Shown piece by piece: positions 6,150 through 13,022 of a stretch of DNA of 35,382 nt; the stretch's first letter is position 1; each line of letters begins with the position of its first letter. The position numbers and the translations under genes are program-made. The notes beneath the pieces are model-generated. The model was not told the DNA's origin, ran no database searches, and saw only the letters and a list, made by a program, of their open reading frames with translations. Source of the DNA: CAYMTV01 sp964393525 (lineage in GTDB: Bacteria; Patescibacteriota; Microgenomatia; Daviesbacterales; UBA10151); the NCBI GenBank assembly GCA_964393525.1, contig CAYMTV010000009.1, forward strand, positions 1 through 35,382. Direction: 5' to 3'.

Positions 6150-6992
6150 ATGATTAATACTTTACTAGGAATTAAAAAAGGCATGACTTCTACTTATGAC
6201 ACCCGAGGTCGAAGGGTGGGGGCAACTGTTGTGGAGGTTTCGCCAAACTTTGTGACCCAAATTAAAACTTCCGATTCAAAAGACGGTTATGAAGCAGTCC
6301 AAATCGGGATGGGTAGCAAAAAAAGCGTTAAAAAACCCCAGCTTGGACATTTTAAGAAAACAGGGATTGATGGGAGGTTAGCTCATTTAAAAGAAGTCAG
6401 GATTAAACCCATGCGTTCTGCTTCCAGCAAAAACCTTGCCTCACAAGTGACCAGCAATTTAGAAGGTTTGCAACTTGGCCAACAAATTCAAATAGGCCAA
6501 GTTTTTTTTGTGGGCGATGCAGTTAAAGTCAGCGGAGTTTCTAAGGGTAGGGGTTTTGCCGGAGGCATCAAAAGACATGGATTCCATGGCGGGCCTAAAA
6601 CTCACGGCCAATCAGACAGGCACAGAGCACCAGGGTCCATAGGCTCCGGTACTACTCCGGGAAGAGTTTTAAAAGGCAAAAAGATGGCTGGGCATATGGG
6701 GGTGGCGAATGTTAGCTACACCGGTTTAGAGGTTGTTGGGGTAGATAGAACAAGCAACTTGCTGACAATTAAAGGGGGGATTCCCGGTCCAGTGGGGAGT
6801 TTAGTCATAGTTGAAAAGCAGGGAAGAATTAGAGGTAACACACCGCCACCGGAGGAGAAAGAGGAAGAGGGTGAAGAAAAAGCTGAGACAAAGGGTGCAG
6901 GAGAGGAAGTCAAAGAAGGAGAAACTAAAGAGGAGGTAAAAAGCCCTGAGTCGGAAGAGGGTGCAAATGCCGAGGAGGCAAAAGGAGAATAA
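6150..6992 (+). CDS. rplC: Ribosomal protein L3
   Basis: L3 (uL3) is an early 50S assembly protein near the peptidyl-transferase centre. The ATG at 6150 is chosen because AGGAG (6136-6140) lies 9 bases upstream and the protein then opens MINTLLGIKKGMTS; an in-frame TTG at 6126 would sit inside the leader structure. Conserved blocks include GFAGGIKRHGFHGGPKTHG, HRAPGSIG and GRVLKGKKMAGHMG. The protein is 280 aa against roughly 210 in most bacteria. The extra length is a glutamate- and lysine-rich tail of about 45 residues after QGRIRGNTPPPEE, low in complexity and probably disordered. First gene of the long cluster; rplD follows after 2 bases. Confidence 0.96.
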   Translation: MINTLLGIKKGMTSTYDTRGRRVGATVVEVSPNFVTQIKTSDSKDGYEAVQIGMGSKKSVKKPQLGHFKKTGIDGRLAHLKEVRIKPMRSASSKNLASQVTSNLEGLQLGQQIQIGQVFFVGDAVKVSGVSKGRGFAGGIKRHGFHGGPKTHGQSDRHRAPGSIGSGTTPGRVLKGKKMAGHMGVANVSYTGLEVVGVDRTSNLLTIKGGIPGPVGSLVIVEKQGRIRGNTPPPEEKEEEGEEKAETKGAGEEVKEGETKEEVKSPESEEGANAEEAKGE

Positions 6993-6994
6993 CT

Positions 6995-7750
6995 ATGGCA
7001 GATAAAAAAACTATTACAAAACCTGTTAGAAAAACCGAAAAAGCAGAAGCCGCAACTGTTAAAGCTGCTAAACCAAAAGCTACACCCAAACCTGACGCCA
7101 AAACTGCCAGAAATGCCTTATCGGTTCCGGTTTACTCTTTAGCAGGAAGAGCAGCAGGGACTTTGGATTTACCAAAAGAGCTTTTTGGAGCAAAGGTGAA
7201 TAGCAATCTTTTAGCACAAGCTATAAGAGTTTATCTGACAAACCAAAAAACCCACTGGTCAAGTACTAAAACCCGGGGTGAAGTTACCGCTTCCACCAGA
7301 AAAATCTACAAGCAAAAAGGTACTGGTAGGGCAAGGCATGGAGCAATTTCCGCTCCAATCTTTGTTGGCGGAGGAGTGGCTCTAGGGCCTAAGGCGAGAA
7401 AGACTATTTTGGATTTACCAAAAAAGATGAAGAAAGCTGCTTTAATCTCAGCCCTATCACAGAGGGCTTCTGAGACAGCAGTATTTGGGGTGACAGGACT
7501 TGAGAAATCAAGTGGCAAAACTAAGGAAATAGCAAGTTTTATATCAAAGATCAAAGATCAAAGATCAAAAAGTTTATTGATAGTGGCAGATAAGAATATG
7601 GAAAATGTGTTTAGATCTGTCAGAAACTTAAAAAATGTAGATTTTTTACCTGCTGATCAGATTAATGTTTTAGAGGTTATTAAACATCAAAGTGTTATTT
7701 TAACCAGGGAAGCAGTGGAAAAGTTACAAGAAAGGATTTCTAAAAAGTAA
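6995..7750 (+). CDS. rplD: Ribosomal protein L4
   Basis: L4 (uL4) lines the exit tunnel of the 50S subunit and in some bacteria represses its own operon. The protein is 251 aa, somewhat longer than usual because of an N-terminal Lys/Ala/Pro-rich extension of about 40 residues before SVPVYSLAGRAAGTLDLPKELFG. The tunnel loop is present as TKTRGEVTASTRKIYKQKGTGRARHGAISAPIFVGGGVALGP. Near residues 182-192 the sequence FISKIKDQRSK is encoded by an array of 7-base repeats (7541-7568). The start ATG follows AAAGGAG. The stop overlaps the rplW start by one base, so the two are translationally coupled. Confidence 0.96.
   Translation: MADKKTITKPVRKTEKAEAATVKAAKPKATPKPDAKTARNALSVPVYSLAGRAAGTLDLPKELFGAKVNSNLLAQAIRVYLTNQKTHWSSTKTRGEVTASTRKIYKQKGTGRARHGAISAPIFVGGGVALGPKARKTILDLPKKMKKAALISALSQRASETAVFGVTGLEKSSGKTKEIASFISKIKDQRSKSLLIVADKNMENVFRSVRNLKNVDFLPADQINVLEVIKHQSVILTREAVEKLQERISKK
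7541..7568 (+). repeat. Heptamer array inside rplD
   Basis: Four consecutive 7-base units, one ATATCAA and three identical AGATCAA, lie within the L4 coding sequence. Seven is not a multiple of three, so each copy is read in a different frame. A short complementary stretch, TTGATA (7576-7581), follows and could pair with TATCAA (7542-7547). Confidence 0.85.
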
Positions 7751-8205
7751 TGAGAACAGTACTTTTAAGACCACTGATTAATGAAAAATCAATGGCTTTA
7801 ACTAAAATAGGATTTTACACTTTTGAGGTCGATAGCAATGCCACTAAAACTGAAGTAGAAAAACTTATTCAAGATAAATTTAAAGTTGATGTTGAATCAG
7901 TCAAAACCTTGAATTTACCAAGAAAAAGAAAGCTACAACGTACCAGAAGAGGTTATTTTTTGACCTCACCTACCAGAAAAGCGATAGTTAAACTCAAGAA
8001 AGGACAAAAGATTCCCTTGTTTGAGGGTGCATCTGAAACCGAAGAAGTTAAAGTTACAACCGCAGAAGGCGAGCCGGTAACTACGGTCAAAGAAAAAAAG
8101 AGTCTCCTTCGGGGAACAAAGGTCAAGATTGAAAAAGAGGCGGACAGAGCCGAAGAAACAAAAGAAACCAAATCAAAGAGAGGAAAGCTTGTAACTAGTA
8201 CATAA
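7750..8205 (+). CDS. rplW: Ribosomal protein L23
   Basis: L23 (uL23) sits at the tunnel exit and docks trigger factor and SRP. The core (residues 1-95) is recognisable from LLRPLINEKSMALT, YTFEVDSNATKTEVEKLI and VKTLNLPRKRKLQRTRRG. The protein is 151 aa, compared with about 95-100 normally. The additional 50-55 residues form a charged tail rich in E, K and T with no recognised domain. The start codon overlaps the rplD stop, so no separate ribosome binding site is needed. rplB follows after 18 bases. Confidence 0.95.
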   Translation: MRTVLLRPLINEKSMALTKIGFYTFEVDSNATKTEVEKLIQDKFKVDVESVKTLNLPRKRKLQRTRRGYFLTSPTRKAIVKLKKGQKIPLFEGASETEEVKVTTAEGEPVTTVKEKKSLLRGTKVKIEKEADRAEETKETKSKRGKLVTST

Positions 8206-8223
8206 TTAGTCGAAAAAAATAAT

Positions 8224-9042
8224 ATGACATTAATAACGTATCGAGAAAAAACAAATACCAGAAGATTTGCCTCAAGACTTGAAAAGCCGGGGAAAAACCT
8301 TAATGCTCCAAAAGGGTTAATGGTTATCCTGCGCAAAAAAAGCGGCAGGTCAGGTGGTAAGGTCACCGTCCGCGGACAGGGAGGCAGGCATAAAAGATAT
8401 TACCGGGTGATTGATTTTAGACGCGATAAATTTAATGTTGAGGGTAAGGTTGAGGCTTTGGAGTATGATCCAAACCGCAATGTGAGTATTGCCTTGGTAA
8501 ATTATTCCGATGGAGAAAAGCGTTACATTCTTACTCCGAAGGGTCTTGCCGTTGGGGATACAGTAGTTTCGGATGAAAAGGCAGAAGTTAAAACCGGAAA
8601 TGCAACAAAGCTTAAAAACCTGCCTATCGGTACGGTTATCCATAACGTTGAACTAATCCCCGGTAAAGGCGGGCAGTTTGGCAGGAGTGCGGGCACAGGT
8701 CTTATAATCCAGGCCAAAGAAGCAGGTTACGCACACTTGAAAATGCCATCCGGAGAAATTAGAATGGTGGATTTGGAGTGTATGGCAACTGTAGGGAGCT
8801 TAGGGAATGAAGACTGGAAAAATATTAACTTAGGAAAAGCCGGACGCTCCAGGCATATGGGCAGAAGACCTAAGGTTAGGGGTGTAGCAATGGATCCGGG
8901 CTCACATCCTCATGGAGGTGGAGAAGGAAGATCTGGAGTTGGAAGAAAAAGCCCAATGACGGTTTATGGTAAAAAAGCTGTTGGTAAAACCAGAAAGAAA
9001 GGAAAATGGACTAGTAAATTTATCCTAAAGAGGAGAAGGTAG
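8224..9042 (+). CDS. rplB: Ribosomal protein L2
   Basis: L2 (uL2) is a 50S protein needed for subunit association and peptidyl-transferase function. Full length, 272 aa. The RNA-binding blocks are intact: KSGRSGGKVTVRGQGGRHKRYYRVIDFRR near residues 40-68, and the C-terminal RPKVRGVAMDPGSHPHGGGEGRSGVGRKSP, which includes the conserved histidine region. It ends in the usual basic stretch. ATG at 8224 has no obvious Shine-Dalgarno sequence. Confidence 0.98.
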   Translation: MTLITYREKTNTRRFASRLEKPGKNLNAPKGLMVILRKKSGRSGGKVTVRGQGGRHKRYYRVIDFRRDKFNVEGKVEALEYDPNRNVSIALVNYSDGEKRYILTPKGLAVGDTVVSDEKAEVKTGNATKLKNLPIGTVIHNVELIPGKGGQFGRSAGTGLIIQAKEAGYAHLKMPSGEIRMVDLECMATVGSLGNEDWKNINLGKAGRSRHMGRRPKVRGVAMDPGSHPHGGGEGRSGVGRKSPMTVYGKKAVGKTRKKGKWTSKFILKRRR

Positions 9043-9044
9043 TT

Positions 9045-9332
9045 ATGAGTAGATCAAGTTATAAAGGACCATATATAGATCAAAAGTTACTTAAAAAAGT
9101 TATGGCGCAAAAGGCACCGGGAGGAAGCAAAACCCCAATTAAAACCTGGGCAAGAAGATCACAAATCTCACCGGAGTTTGTGGGACATACTTTTTTAGTG
9201 CATCAGGGTAAAAACTTTATAACAGTTTATGTCTCAGAAGCTATGGTAGGACATAAATTAGGAGAGTTTGCACCGACCAGAACCTTTAGGGCACACGGAA
9301 AGATGACAGAAAAGAGCGTTGCAAAAACATAA
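9045..9332 (+). CDS. rpsS: Ribosomal protein S19
   Basis: S19 (uS19) is a 30S head protein that contacts the A-site finger. It is 95 aa, normal length, with MSRSSYKGPYID, TWARRSQISPEFVGHTFLVHQGKNF and the KLGEFAPTRTFRAHG signature. A Shine-Dalgarno GGAG/AAGG stretch inside the end of rplB precedes the ATG. Confidence 0.97.
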   Translation: MSRSSYKGPYIDQKLLKKVMAQKAPGGSKTPIKTWARRSQISPEFVGHTFLVHQGKNFITVYVSEAMVGHKLGEFAPTRTFRAHGKMTEKSVAKT

Positions 9333-9336
9333 CAAA

Positions 9337-9753
9337 ATGGACTACATAAACATACAGAAAAATATAAGCACTTCGCCTAGGAAACTCAGGCTTGTGGCAG
9401 ATATGGTCAGAAAAATGAACCCACAGGAGGCTTTGGATGTTTTGCGCTTTACCAATAAGTCTGCTGCCGAGCCTTTGATGAAAGCTATTAAAACAACCAT
9501 GGCAAATGCCGGCAAAGACAGCGGCCTAGTTTTTAAAGCAATTGAGATAAATGAAGGAATGAAACTAAAAAGATATAGGGCAGGTACAGCCGGTCGGGGA
9601 AGAGGCAGACCTTACAAAAGACGCTGGAGCCATATAAAGATAGTTTTAACCGATGAAGTGATAAGTGATAAGAAACAAGAGACAAGTAAAGGAAAGGAGG
9701 AAGCTAAGCGTATAAAAAATAGCGTAGAGCGTGTAGTTGAAAAAACAAAGTAA
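9337..9753 (+). CDS. rplV: Ribosomal protein L22 with repeat-derived tail
   Basis: L22 (uL22) lines the exit tunnel. The ATG at 9337 is preferred over an in-frame TTG at 9319 that lies inside rpsS; the protein is then 138 aa and opens MDYINIQKNISTSPRKLRLVADMVR. The conserved tunnel loop and C-terminal GRGRGRPYKRRWSHIKIVL are present. After ILTDEV-type core end (about residue 108) a charged tail of 30 residues follows. It is encoded almost entirely by 7-base repeats (9656-9690 and 9708-9735) and seems to be a gene-junction repeat element read through as protein. No Shine-Dalgarno sequence is visible. Confidence 0.95.
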   Translation: MDYINIQKNISTSPRKLRLVADMVRKMNPQEALDVLRFTNKSAAEPLMKAIKTTMANAGKDSGLVFKAIEINEGMKLKRYRAGTAGRGRGRPYKRRWSHIKIVLTDEVISDKKQETSKGKEEAKRIKNSVERVVEKTK

Positions 9754-9785
9754 CTATACCCTAAACGCTAGACGCTAAACCCTAA
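9656..9785 (+). repeat. Heptamer element across the rplV end and rplV-rpsC spacer
   Basis: Three arrays of 7-base units lie in a row: five units based on AAGTGAT/AAGAAAC (9656-9690), four based on GCGTAGA (9708-9735), and four based on ACGCTAA or ACCCTAA (9758-9785). The second and third are inverted relative to each other: 9720-9736 can pair with 9761-9777 at 14 of 17 positions, with mismatches falling at unit-spaced positions and a loop holding the rplV stop codon. rpsC starts five bases after the last unit, without a Shine-Dalgarno sequence. Confidence 0.85.
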
Positions 9786-9789
9786 TTTT

Positions 9790-10431
9790 ATGGGACAAAA
9801 GGTTAACCCTATTGGTTTTAGATTAGGTGTTGGTATTCCTTGGGAATCAAGGTGGTTTACCCAGGGCAAAAAATATGCGGATCTTCTCAAGGACGATCTA
9901 AAAATCAGAGATCTTCTGATGAAGAAATTAAGGCCAGCCGGGGTAACCAAAATTGAGATTGAACGGGCTGTCAACAAGGTTAAGATAATTATTTTTGTCT
10001 CAAGGCCAGGTATTTTAATTGGTCGGGGAGGAACAGGCTTAACGGAACTGAAGAAGTTTTTGATGAAACAGTTAAAGATTAAAGATGAAAATAATTTAGA
10101 AATTGCGCCAATGGATATCAAGCAGCCGGATCTTTCGGCACATTTGGTTGGCCAAAGCATCGCCGATCAGTTGGTCAGACGTCTTCCTGCTGCCAGAGTC
10201 ATGAATCAGGCGATAGAAAGAGTAATGCGTGCCGGAGCCAAAGGTGTAAAGGTCGTTTTATCAGGAAGAATCGGCGGAGCTGAAATTGCCAGACGTGAAT
10301 GGAAGGCTGCCGGGTCAATGCCGCTTCATACTTTAAGATCAGATATCGATTTTTCAAACTCACCTGCTTTGACAAAATCGGGTTATGTCGGAGTAAAAGT
10401 CTGGATCAATAAAGGAGAGACAAAAATATAG
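9790..10431 (+). CDS. rpsC: Ribosomal protein S3
   Basis: S3 (uS3) lies at the mRNA entry tunnel of the 30S subunit and contributes to mRNA helicase activity. The protein is 213 aa, normal, beginning GQKVNPIGFRLG. The N-terminal KH domain shows IGRGGTGLTELKK near residues 76-90. The C-terminal domain shows RRLPAARVMNQAIERVMRAGAKGVKV, GRIGGAEIARREWKAAGSMPLHTLRSDIDF. The ATG at 9790 directly follows a heptamer array and has no Shine-Dalgarno sequence. The stop TAG is itself the first three bases of the next heptamer array. Confidence 0.97.
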   Translation: MGQKVNPIGFRLGVGIPWESRWFTQGKKYADLLKDDLKIRDLLMKKLRPAGVTKIEIERAVNKVKIIIFVSRPGILIGRGGTGLTELKKFLMKQLKIKDENNLEIAPMDIKQPDLSAHLVGQSIADQLVRRLPAARVMNQAIERVMRAGAKGVKVVLSGRIGGAEIARREWKAAGSMPLHTLRSDIDFSNSPALTKSGYVGVKVWINKGETKI

Positions 10432-10497
10432 CGTATAGCAGATAGCAAATGGCAGATAGAAATTTAAACTATTAGCCATACGCAATATGCCATAAGC
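10429..10497 (+). repeat. Inverted heptamer hairpin in the rpsC-rplP spacer
   Basis: Five 7-base units of type TAGCAGA start exactly at the rpsC stop codon (10429-10463). After six bases, four units of type CATACGC (10470-10497) run in the inverted sense. The arms 10431-10459 and 10469-10497 pair at 21 of 29 positions plus one G-U, with mismatches scattered at two or three places per seven bases. rplP starts nine bases later with no Shine-Dalgarno sequence. Confidence 0.85.
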
Positions 10498-10506
10498 AAA
10501 AAAGCT

Positions 10507-10932
10507 ATGTCATTACTTGTACCAAAAAGAGTTAAATTTAGAAAAATGTTTAAGGGTAAAAGAGGCGGAATCGCCACCCGCAACAATGCAATTAATTTTG
10601 GACAATTTGCTCTTAAAACAGAAGAGTCCGGGTTTGTTTCATCCCGCCAGATTGAAGCTGCCAGAAGGGCTATGACCAGATATACCCAAAGAGGTGGACG
10701 TATTTGGATCAGGATTTTTCCGGACAAGCCGGTTACCAAACACCCGGCTGAATCCAGAATGGGATCTGGTAAGGGAGAGGTTGAAGGATATGTAGCAGTA
10801 ATTAAGCCGGGTAATATCCTGTTTGAGATGGGGGCAGTTTCAGAGGATGTTGCCAAAGAAGCGATGAGACTTGCGGCGCACAAGCTGCCTGTTAAAACAA
10901 GATTTATAACTAAAGATACACAGTATGTTTAA
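10507..10932 (+). CDS. rplP: Ribosomal protein L16
   Basis: L16 (uL16) is a late-assembly 50S protein at the A-site corridor. It is 141 aa, standard length, with PKRVKFRKMFKGKRGG, the IEAARRAMTRYTQRGGRIWIRIFPDKPVTKHPAESRMGSGKG signature, and the usual C-terminal half. ATG at 10507 follows the heptamer hairpin and A-rich bases. The next gene, rpmC, has a clear AAAAGGAG site 12 bases after the stop. Confidence 0.97.
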   Translation: MSLLVPKRVKFRKMFKGKRGGIATRNNAINFGQFALKTEESGFVSSRQIEAARRAMTRYTQRGGRIWIRIFPDKPVTKHPAESRMGSGKGEVEGYVAVIKPGNILFEMGAVSEDVAKEAMRLAAHKLPVKTRFITKDTQYV

Positions 10933-10944
10933 AAGGAGAATTGC

Positions 10945-11256
10945 ATGAAGAAGAATGATTTGATGGAAGTTAAAAAACTGGATATTAAAGCTTTGATTGA
11001 TAAATCAAAAGCTTTAAAAAACGAAATTAGCGAGCTTGTACTGGATAAAAATATGGATAAGCTAAAAGATTTAAAAGTTATTTCAAAAAAAAGAAAAGAC
11101 CTAGCACAAACAATGACAGTTATTAGACAGAAACAATTGATTGAGAAGTTATCAGTTCTCAGTGGTCAGTTATCAGATACAAGTTCACCTGTTGTCAGTC
11201 AACCAGTTAAAACTGAAAAACAGAAAACCGATAACCGGAAAGGAACTAAAAAATGA
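10945..11256 (+). CDS. rpmC: Ribosomal protein L29 with repeat-derived tail
   Basis: L29 (uL29) is a small helical 50S protein at the tunnel exit. The helical hairpin core is present (KKLDIKALIDKSKALKNEISELVLDK ... LKVISKKRKDLAQTMTVIRQKQLIEK). The protein is 103 aa, against 60-70 normally. The extra 35 residues or so, serine-, threonine- and lysine-rich, coincide with an inverted heptamer element (11148-11235), so the tail is probably a repeat read through as coding. The start ATG at 10945 has a good ribosome binding site (AAAAGGAG). The stop overlaps the rpsQ start (ATGA). Confidence 0.93.
   Translation: MKKNDLMEVKKLDIKALIDKSKALKNEISELVLDKNMDKLKDLKVISKKRKDLAQTMTVIRQKQLIEKLSVLSGQLSDTSSPVVSQPVKTEKQKTDNRKGTKK
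11148..11235 (+). repeat. Inverted heptamer element inside the rpmC tail
   Basis: Four 7-base units ending in TCAG (such as TTATCAG and TTCTCAG) occupy 11149-11176. A complementary stretch at 11211-11235 can pair with 11148-11171 at about 19 of 24 positions with one bulge. The whole structure lies within the reading frame of L29. Confidence 0.75.
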
Positions 11257-11732
11257 TAGGACGCGTAGTTTCATCTAAGATGCAAAATACCGCAGTAGTG
11301 ATTGTGGAAGGACATAAAAAACACCCTGTCTATAAAAAATCATTTAAAAGAAGCAAAAAGTATTTTGTGGATGATCCTTTTAATGTCAAAGACGGTGATA
11401 TTGTAATCTTTGAAAAAGTAAGGCCCATTTCAAAATTGAAACACTGGAGGATCACTAAAGTTCTGGGAAGGGATATTGTCAGTTTGGAGCAGGCCGAGCT
11501 AAAGGCTGAAGCTAAGGAAGCAATTGAAGAAGTTATGCCGGAAGAGAAAGAAGAATTAGAGTCAAGAGTCGAGCCGCCGAAGGCGAGCCTCGACAAAGTC
11601 GGGAGTCCAGAGTCTAGTGAAGAAATCAAAGATCAAAAGCCAAAAGGCAAGAGTCCAAGTCAAAAAGAAAAAGTTAAGGATAGTAGAACTAAAAAAGCTG
11701 AGCCTAAAGCCAAGAAAGGAGTAAAGTCTTAG
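11253..11732 (+). CDS. rpsQ: Ribosomal protein S17 with long repeat-derived tail
   Basis: S17 (uS17) is an early 30S assembly protein with an OB fold. The core is residues 1-80 (MIGRVVSSKMQNTAVVIVEG, HPVYKKSFKRSKKYFVDD, GDIVIFEKVRPISKLKHWRITKVLG). The protein is 159 aa, about twice the usual 80-90. The additional 75 residues are E-, K-, P- and S-rich. The DNA under this tail holds a REP-like palindrome (11568-11594), heptamer arrays (11558-11571 and 11623-11650), and an arm pairing with the spacer beyond the stop. The tail therefore appears to be captured repeat DNA. Start ATG overlaps the rpmC stop. Confidence 0.94.
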   Translation: MIGRVVSSKMQNTAVVIVEGHKKHPVYKKSFKRSKKYFVDDPFNVKDGDIVIFEKVRPISKLKHWRITKVLGRDIVSLEQAELKAEAKEAIEEVMPEEKEELESRVEPPKASLDKVGSPESSEEIKDQKPKGKSPSQKEKVKDSRTKKAEPKAKKGVKS

Positions 11733-11764
11733 TCCCTAGACTCTGGTGACTAGTAACTAGATTC
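11558..11764 (+). repeat. Composite repeat: heptamers plus REP-like hairpin, rpsQ tail to rplN
   Basis: Two AGAGTCN units (11558-11571) run into a REP-like hairpin: GTCGAG 11568-11573 with CTCGAC 11589-11594, inner CGCC/GGCG. CCAGAGTCTAG (11607-11617) has a perfect 11-base inverted partner, CTAGACTCTGG (11736-11746). Four units based on AGATCAA/AAGCCAA occupy 11623-11650. Five TAG-initial or TGG-initial units fill 11730-11764, the first containing the rpsQ stop codon and the last abutting the rplN ATG. Confidence 0.8.
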
Positions 11765-12133
11765 ATGATACAACACAGAACTTATTTAAATGTAGCCGAT
11801 AATTCCGGAGCCAAAAAGCTTCAGGTAATCCAGCCTCTTGGAGGGTCAGGTAAAAGGACTGCTAAACTTGGAGAAGTAATGGTGGCGGTAGTCAAAGGTG
11901 CTGATCCAAACGGTCAGGTTAAAGATGGAGAATTGGTCAAAGCTTTACTAGTTAGGGTTAGAAAAGAAAAAAGAAGGGCAGACGGCTCATATATTAAGTT
12001 TGATGACAATGCGGCAGTAGTAGTAGACAAAGACGGTGCCTTACGGGCAACCAGGGTTTTTGGACCAATTGCTAGAGAAGTCAGGGATGCAGGTTTTAAC
12101 AAAGTAGTATCACTTGCCCAGGAAGTGTGGTAG
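11765..12133 (+). CDS. rplN: Ribosomal protein L14
   Basis: L14 (uL14) forms an intersubunit bridge with 16S rRNA. It is 122 aa, the family standard, with MIQHRTYLNVADNSGAKKLQVI, RRADGSYIKFDDNAAVVVDKDGALRATRVFGPIAREVR and the C-terminal KVVSLAQEVW. The ATG lies immediately after the fifth heptamer unit of the preceding spacer, with no Shine-Dalgarno sequence. The stop lies 2 bases before the rplX start. Confidence 0.98.
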   Translation: MIQHRTYLNVADNSGAKKLQVIQPLGGSGKRTAKLGEVMVAVVKGADPNGQVKDGELVKALLVRVRKEKRRADGSYIKFDDNAAVVVDKDGALRATRVFGPIAREVRDAGFNKVVSLAQEVW

Positions 12134-12135
12134 AT

Positions 12136-12441
12136 ATGCAAAAAATACTTAAAGGCGACAATGTAATGGTACAGCTTGGAAAAGACCGCGGTAAAACCGG
12201 GACAATTGAGCGTGTTTTGGCAAAAGAGGGTAAGGTTTTTGTCGGTGGCGCAAATTTAGTAAAAAGGCATGTTAAGCGCCAGGGGCAGATTGAGGGTGGA
12301 ATTATCGACATTATAAAGCCTATGAATATCTCCAATGTGGCTTTGATCTGTCCTAAGTGCAAGAAACCAACGAGGATCGGATTTGTCGTTGAGGGTCAAA
12401 CAAAAAAAAGGATTTGCAAGAAATGCAAAGCAGTGATTTAA
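12136..12441 (+). CDS. rplX: Ribosomal protein L24
   Basis: L24 (uL24) initiates 50S assembly. The ATG at 12136 is preferred to a GTG at 12127 because AGGAAG (12120-12125) is 10 bases upstream and the protein then opens MQKILKGDNVMVQLGKDRGKTGTIERV, the KOW motif. It is 101 aa, a normal length. The C-terminal part has two CxxC pairs (CPKCKKPTRIGF ... CKKCKAVI), the zinc-ribbon-like form found in many bacterial L24 proteins. Its last codons form the first unit of a heptamer array. Confidence 0.97.
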   Translation: MQKILKGDNVMVQLGKDRGKTGTIERVLAKEGKVFVGGANLVKRHVKRQGQIEGGIIDIIKPMNISNVALICPKCKKPTRIGFVVEGQTKKRICKKCKAVI

Positions 12442-12462
12442 GATTTACGATTTATGATTTAG
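12435..12462 (+). repeat. GATTTAN heptamer array in the rplX-rplE spacer
   Basis: Four consecutive units GATTTA plus one variable base fill 12435-12462. The first contains the rplX stop codon and the last runs into the AGGAG ribosome binding site of rplE (12461-12465). No inverted partner is seen nearby. Confidence 0.9.
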
Positions 12463-12473
12463 GAGAAATAAAT

Positions 12474-13022
12474 ATGAACCGAGTAAAACAAAAATATTTA
12501 GATGAGATCAAAAAGCAGTTGATGAGTGATTTTAATATCACTAATCCTTATGCAGTGCCAAAACTCAAAAAAATAGTTATTAATATGGGGATTGGTGAAG
12601 CCAAAGATAATTCAGGAGTTTTGGATAAAACAAGTCAGGCTTTGGCTGCTTTAACCGGCCAGAAGCCAGTTGTCACAAAAGCCAAAAAATCGATTGCCTC
12701 TTTTAAGTTGACGGAGGGTGCGCCAATTGGTTTAATGGTAACCCTGCGGGGGGAGAAGATGTACGCGTTTTTTGATAAATTAACATCAATTGTTTTGCCT
12801 AAGGTAAGGGATTTCAGGGGAGTTTCCACTGAGTCTTTTGACGGACGCGGCAATTATAACCTGGGAGTGAGAGAACACACTATCTTTCCTGAGGTGGACT
12901 ACAAATTGGTAGATAAGGTTAGAGGAATGCAGGTGACCATAAACACTACTGCTGAAAATAAAGATCAGGCAAAAAAGCTACTGGAGCTTTTAGGTATGCC
13001 TTTTAAGAAAGGAGACAGTTAA
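12474..13022 (+). CDS. rplE: Ribosomal protein L5
   Basis: L5 (uL5) binds 5S rRNA and contacts the P-site tRNA. The ATG at 12474 is chosen because AGGAG lies 8 bases upstream; the open frame extends back into rplX but that part is repeat. The protein is 182 aa, normal, with NPYAVPKLKKIVINMGIGEA, TGQKPVVTKAKKSIASFKLTEGAPIG, LRGEKMYAFFDKL and GRGNYNLGVREHTIFPEVDY. The stop TAA is part of the following short heptamer array. Confidence 0.97.
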   Translation: MNRVKQKYLDEIKKQLMSDFNITNPYAVPKLKKIVINMGIGEAKDNSGVLDKTSQALAALTGQKPVVTKAKKSIASFKLTEGAPIGLMVTLRGEKMYAFFDKLTSIVLPKVRDFRGVSTESFDGRGNYNLGVREHTIFPEVDYKLVDKVRGMQVTINTTAENKDQAKKLLELLGMPFKKGDS

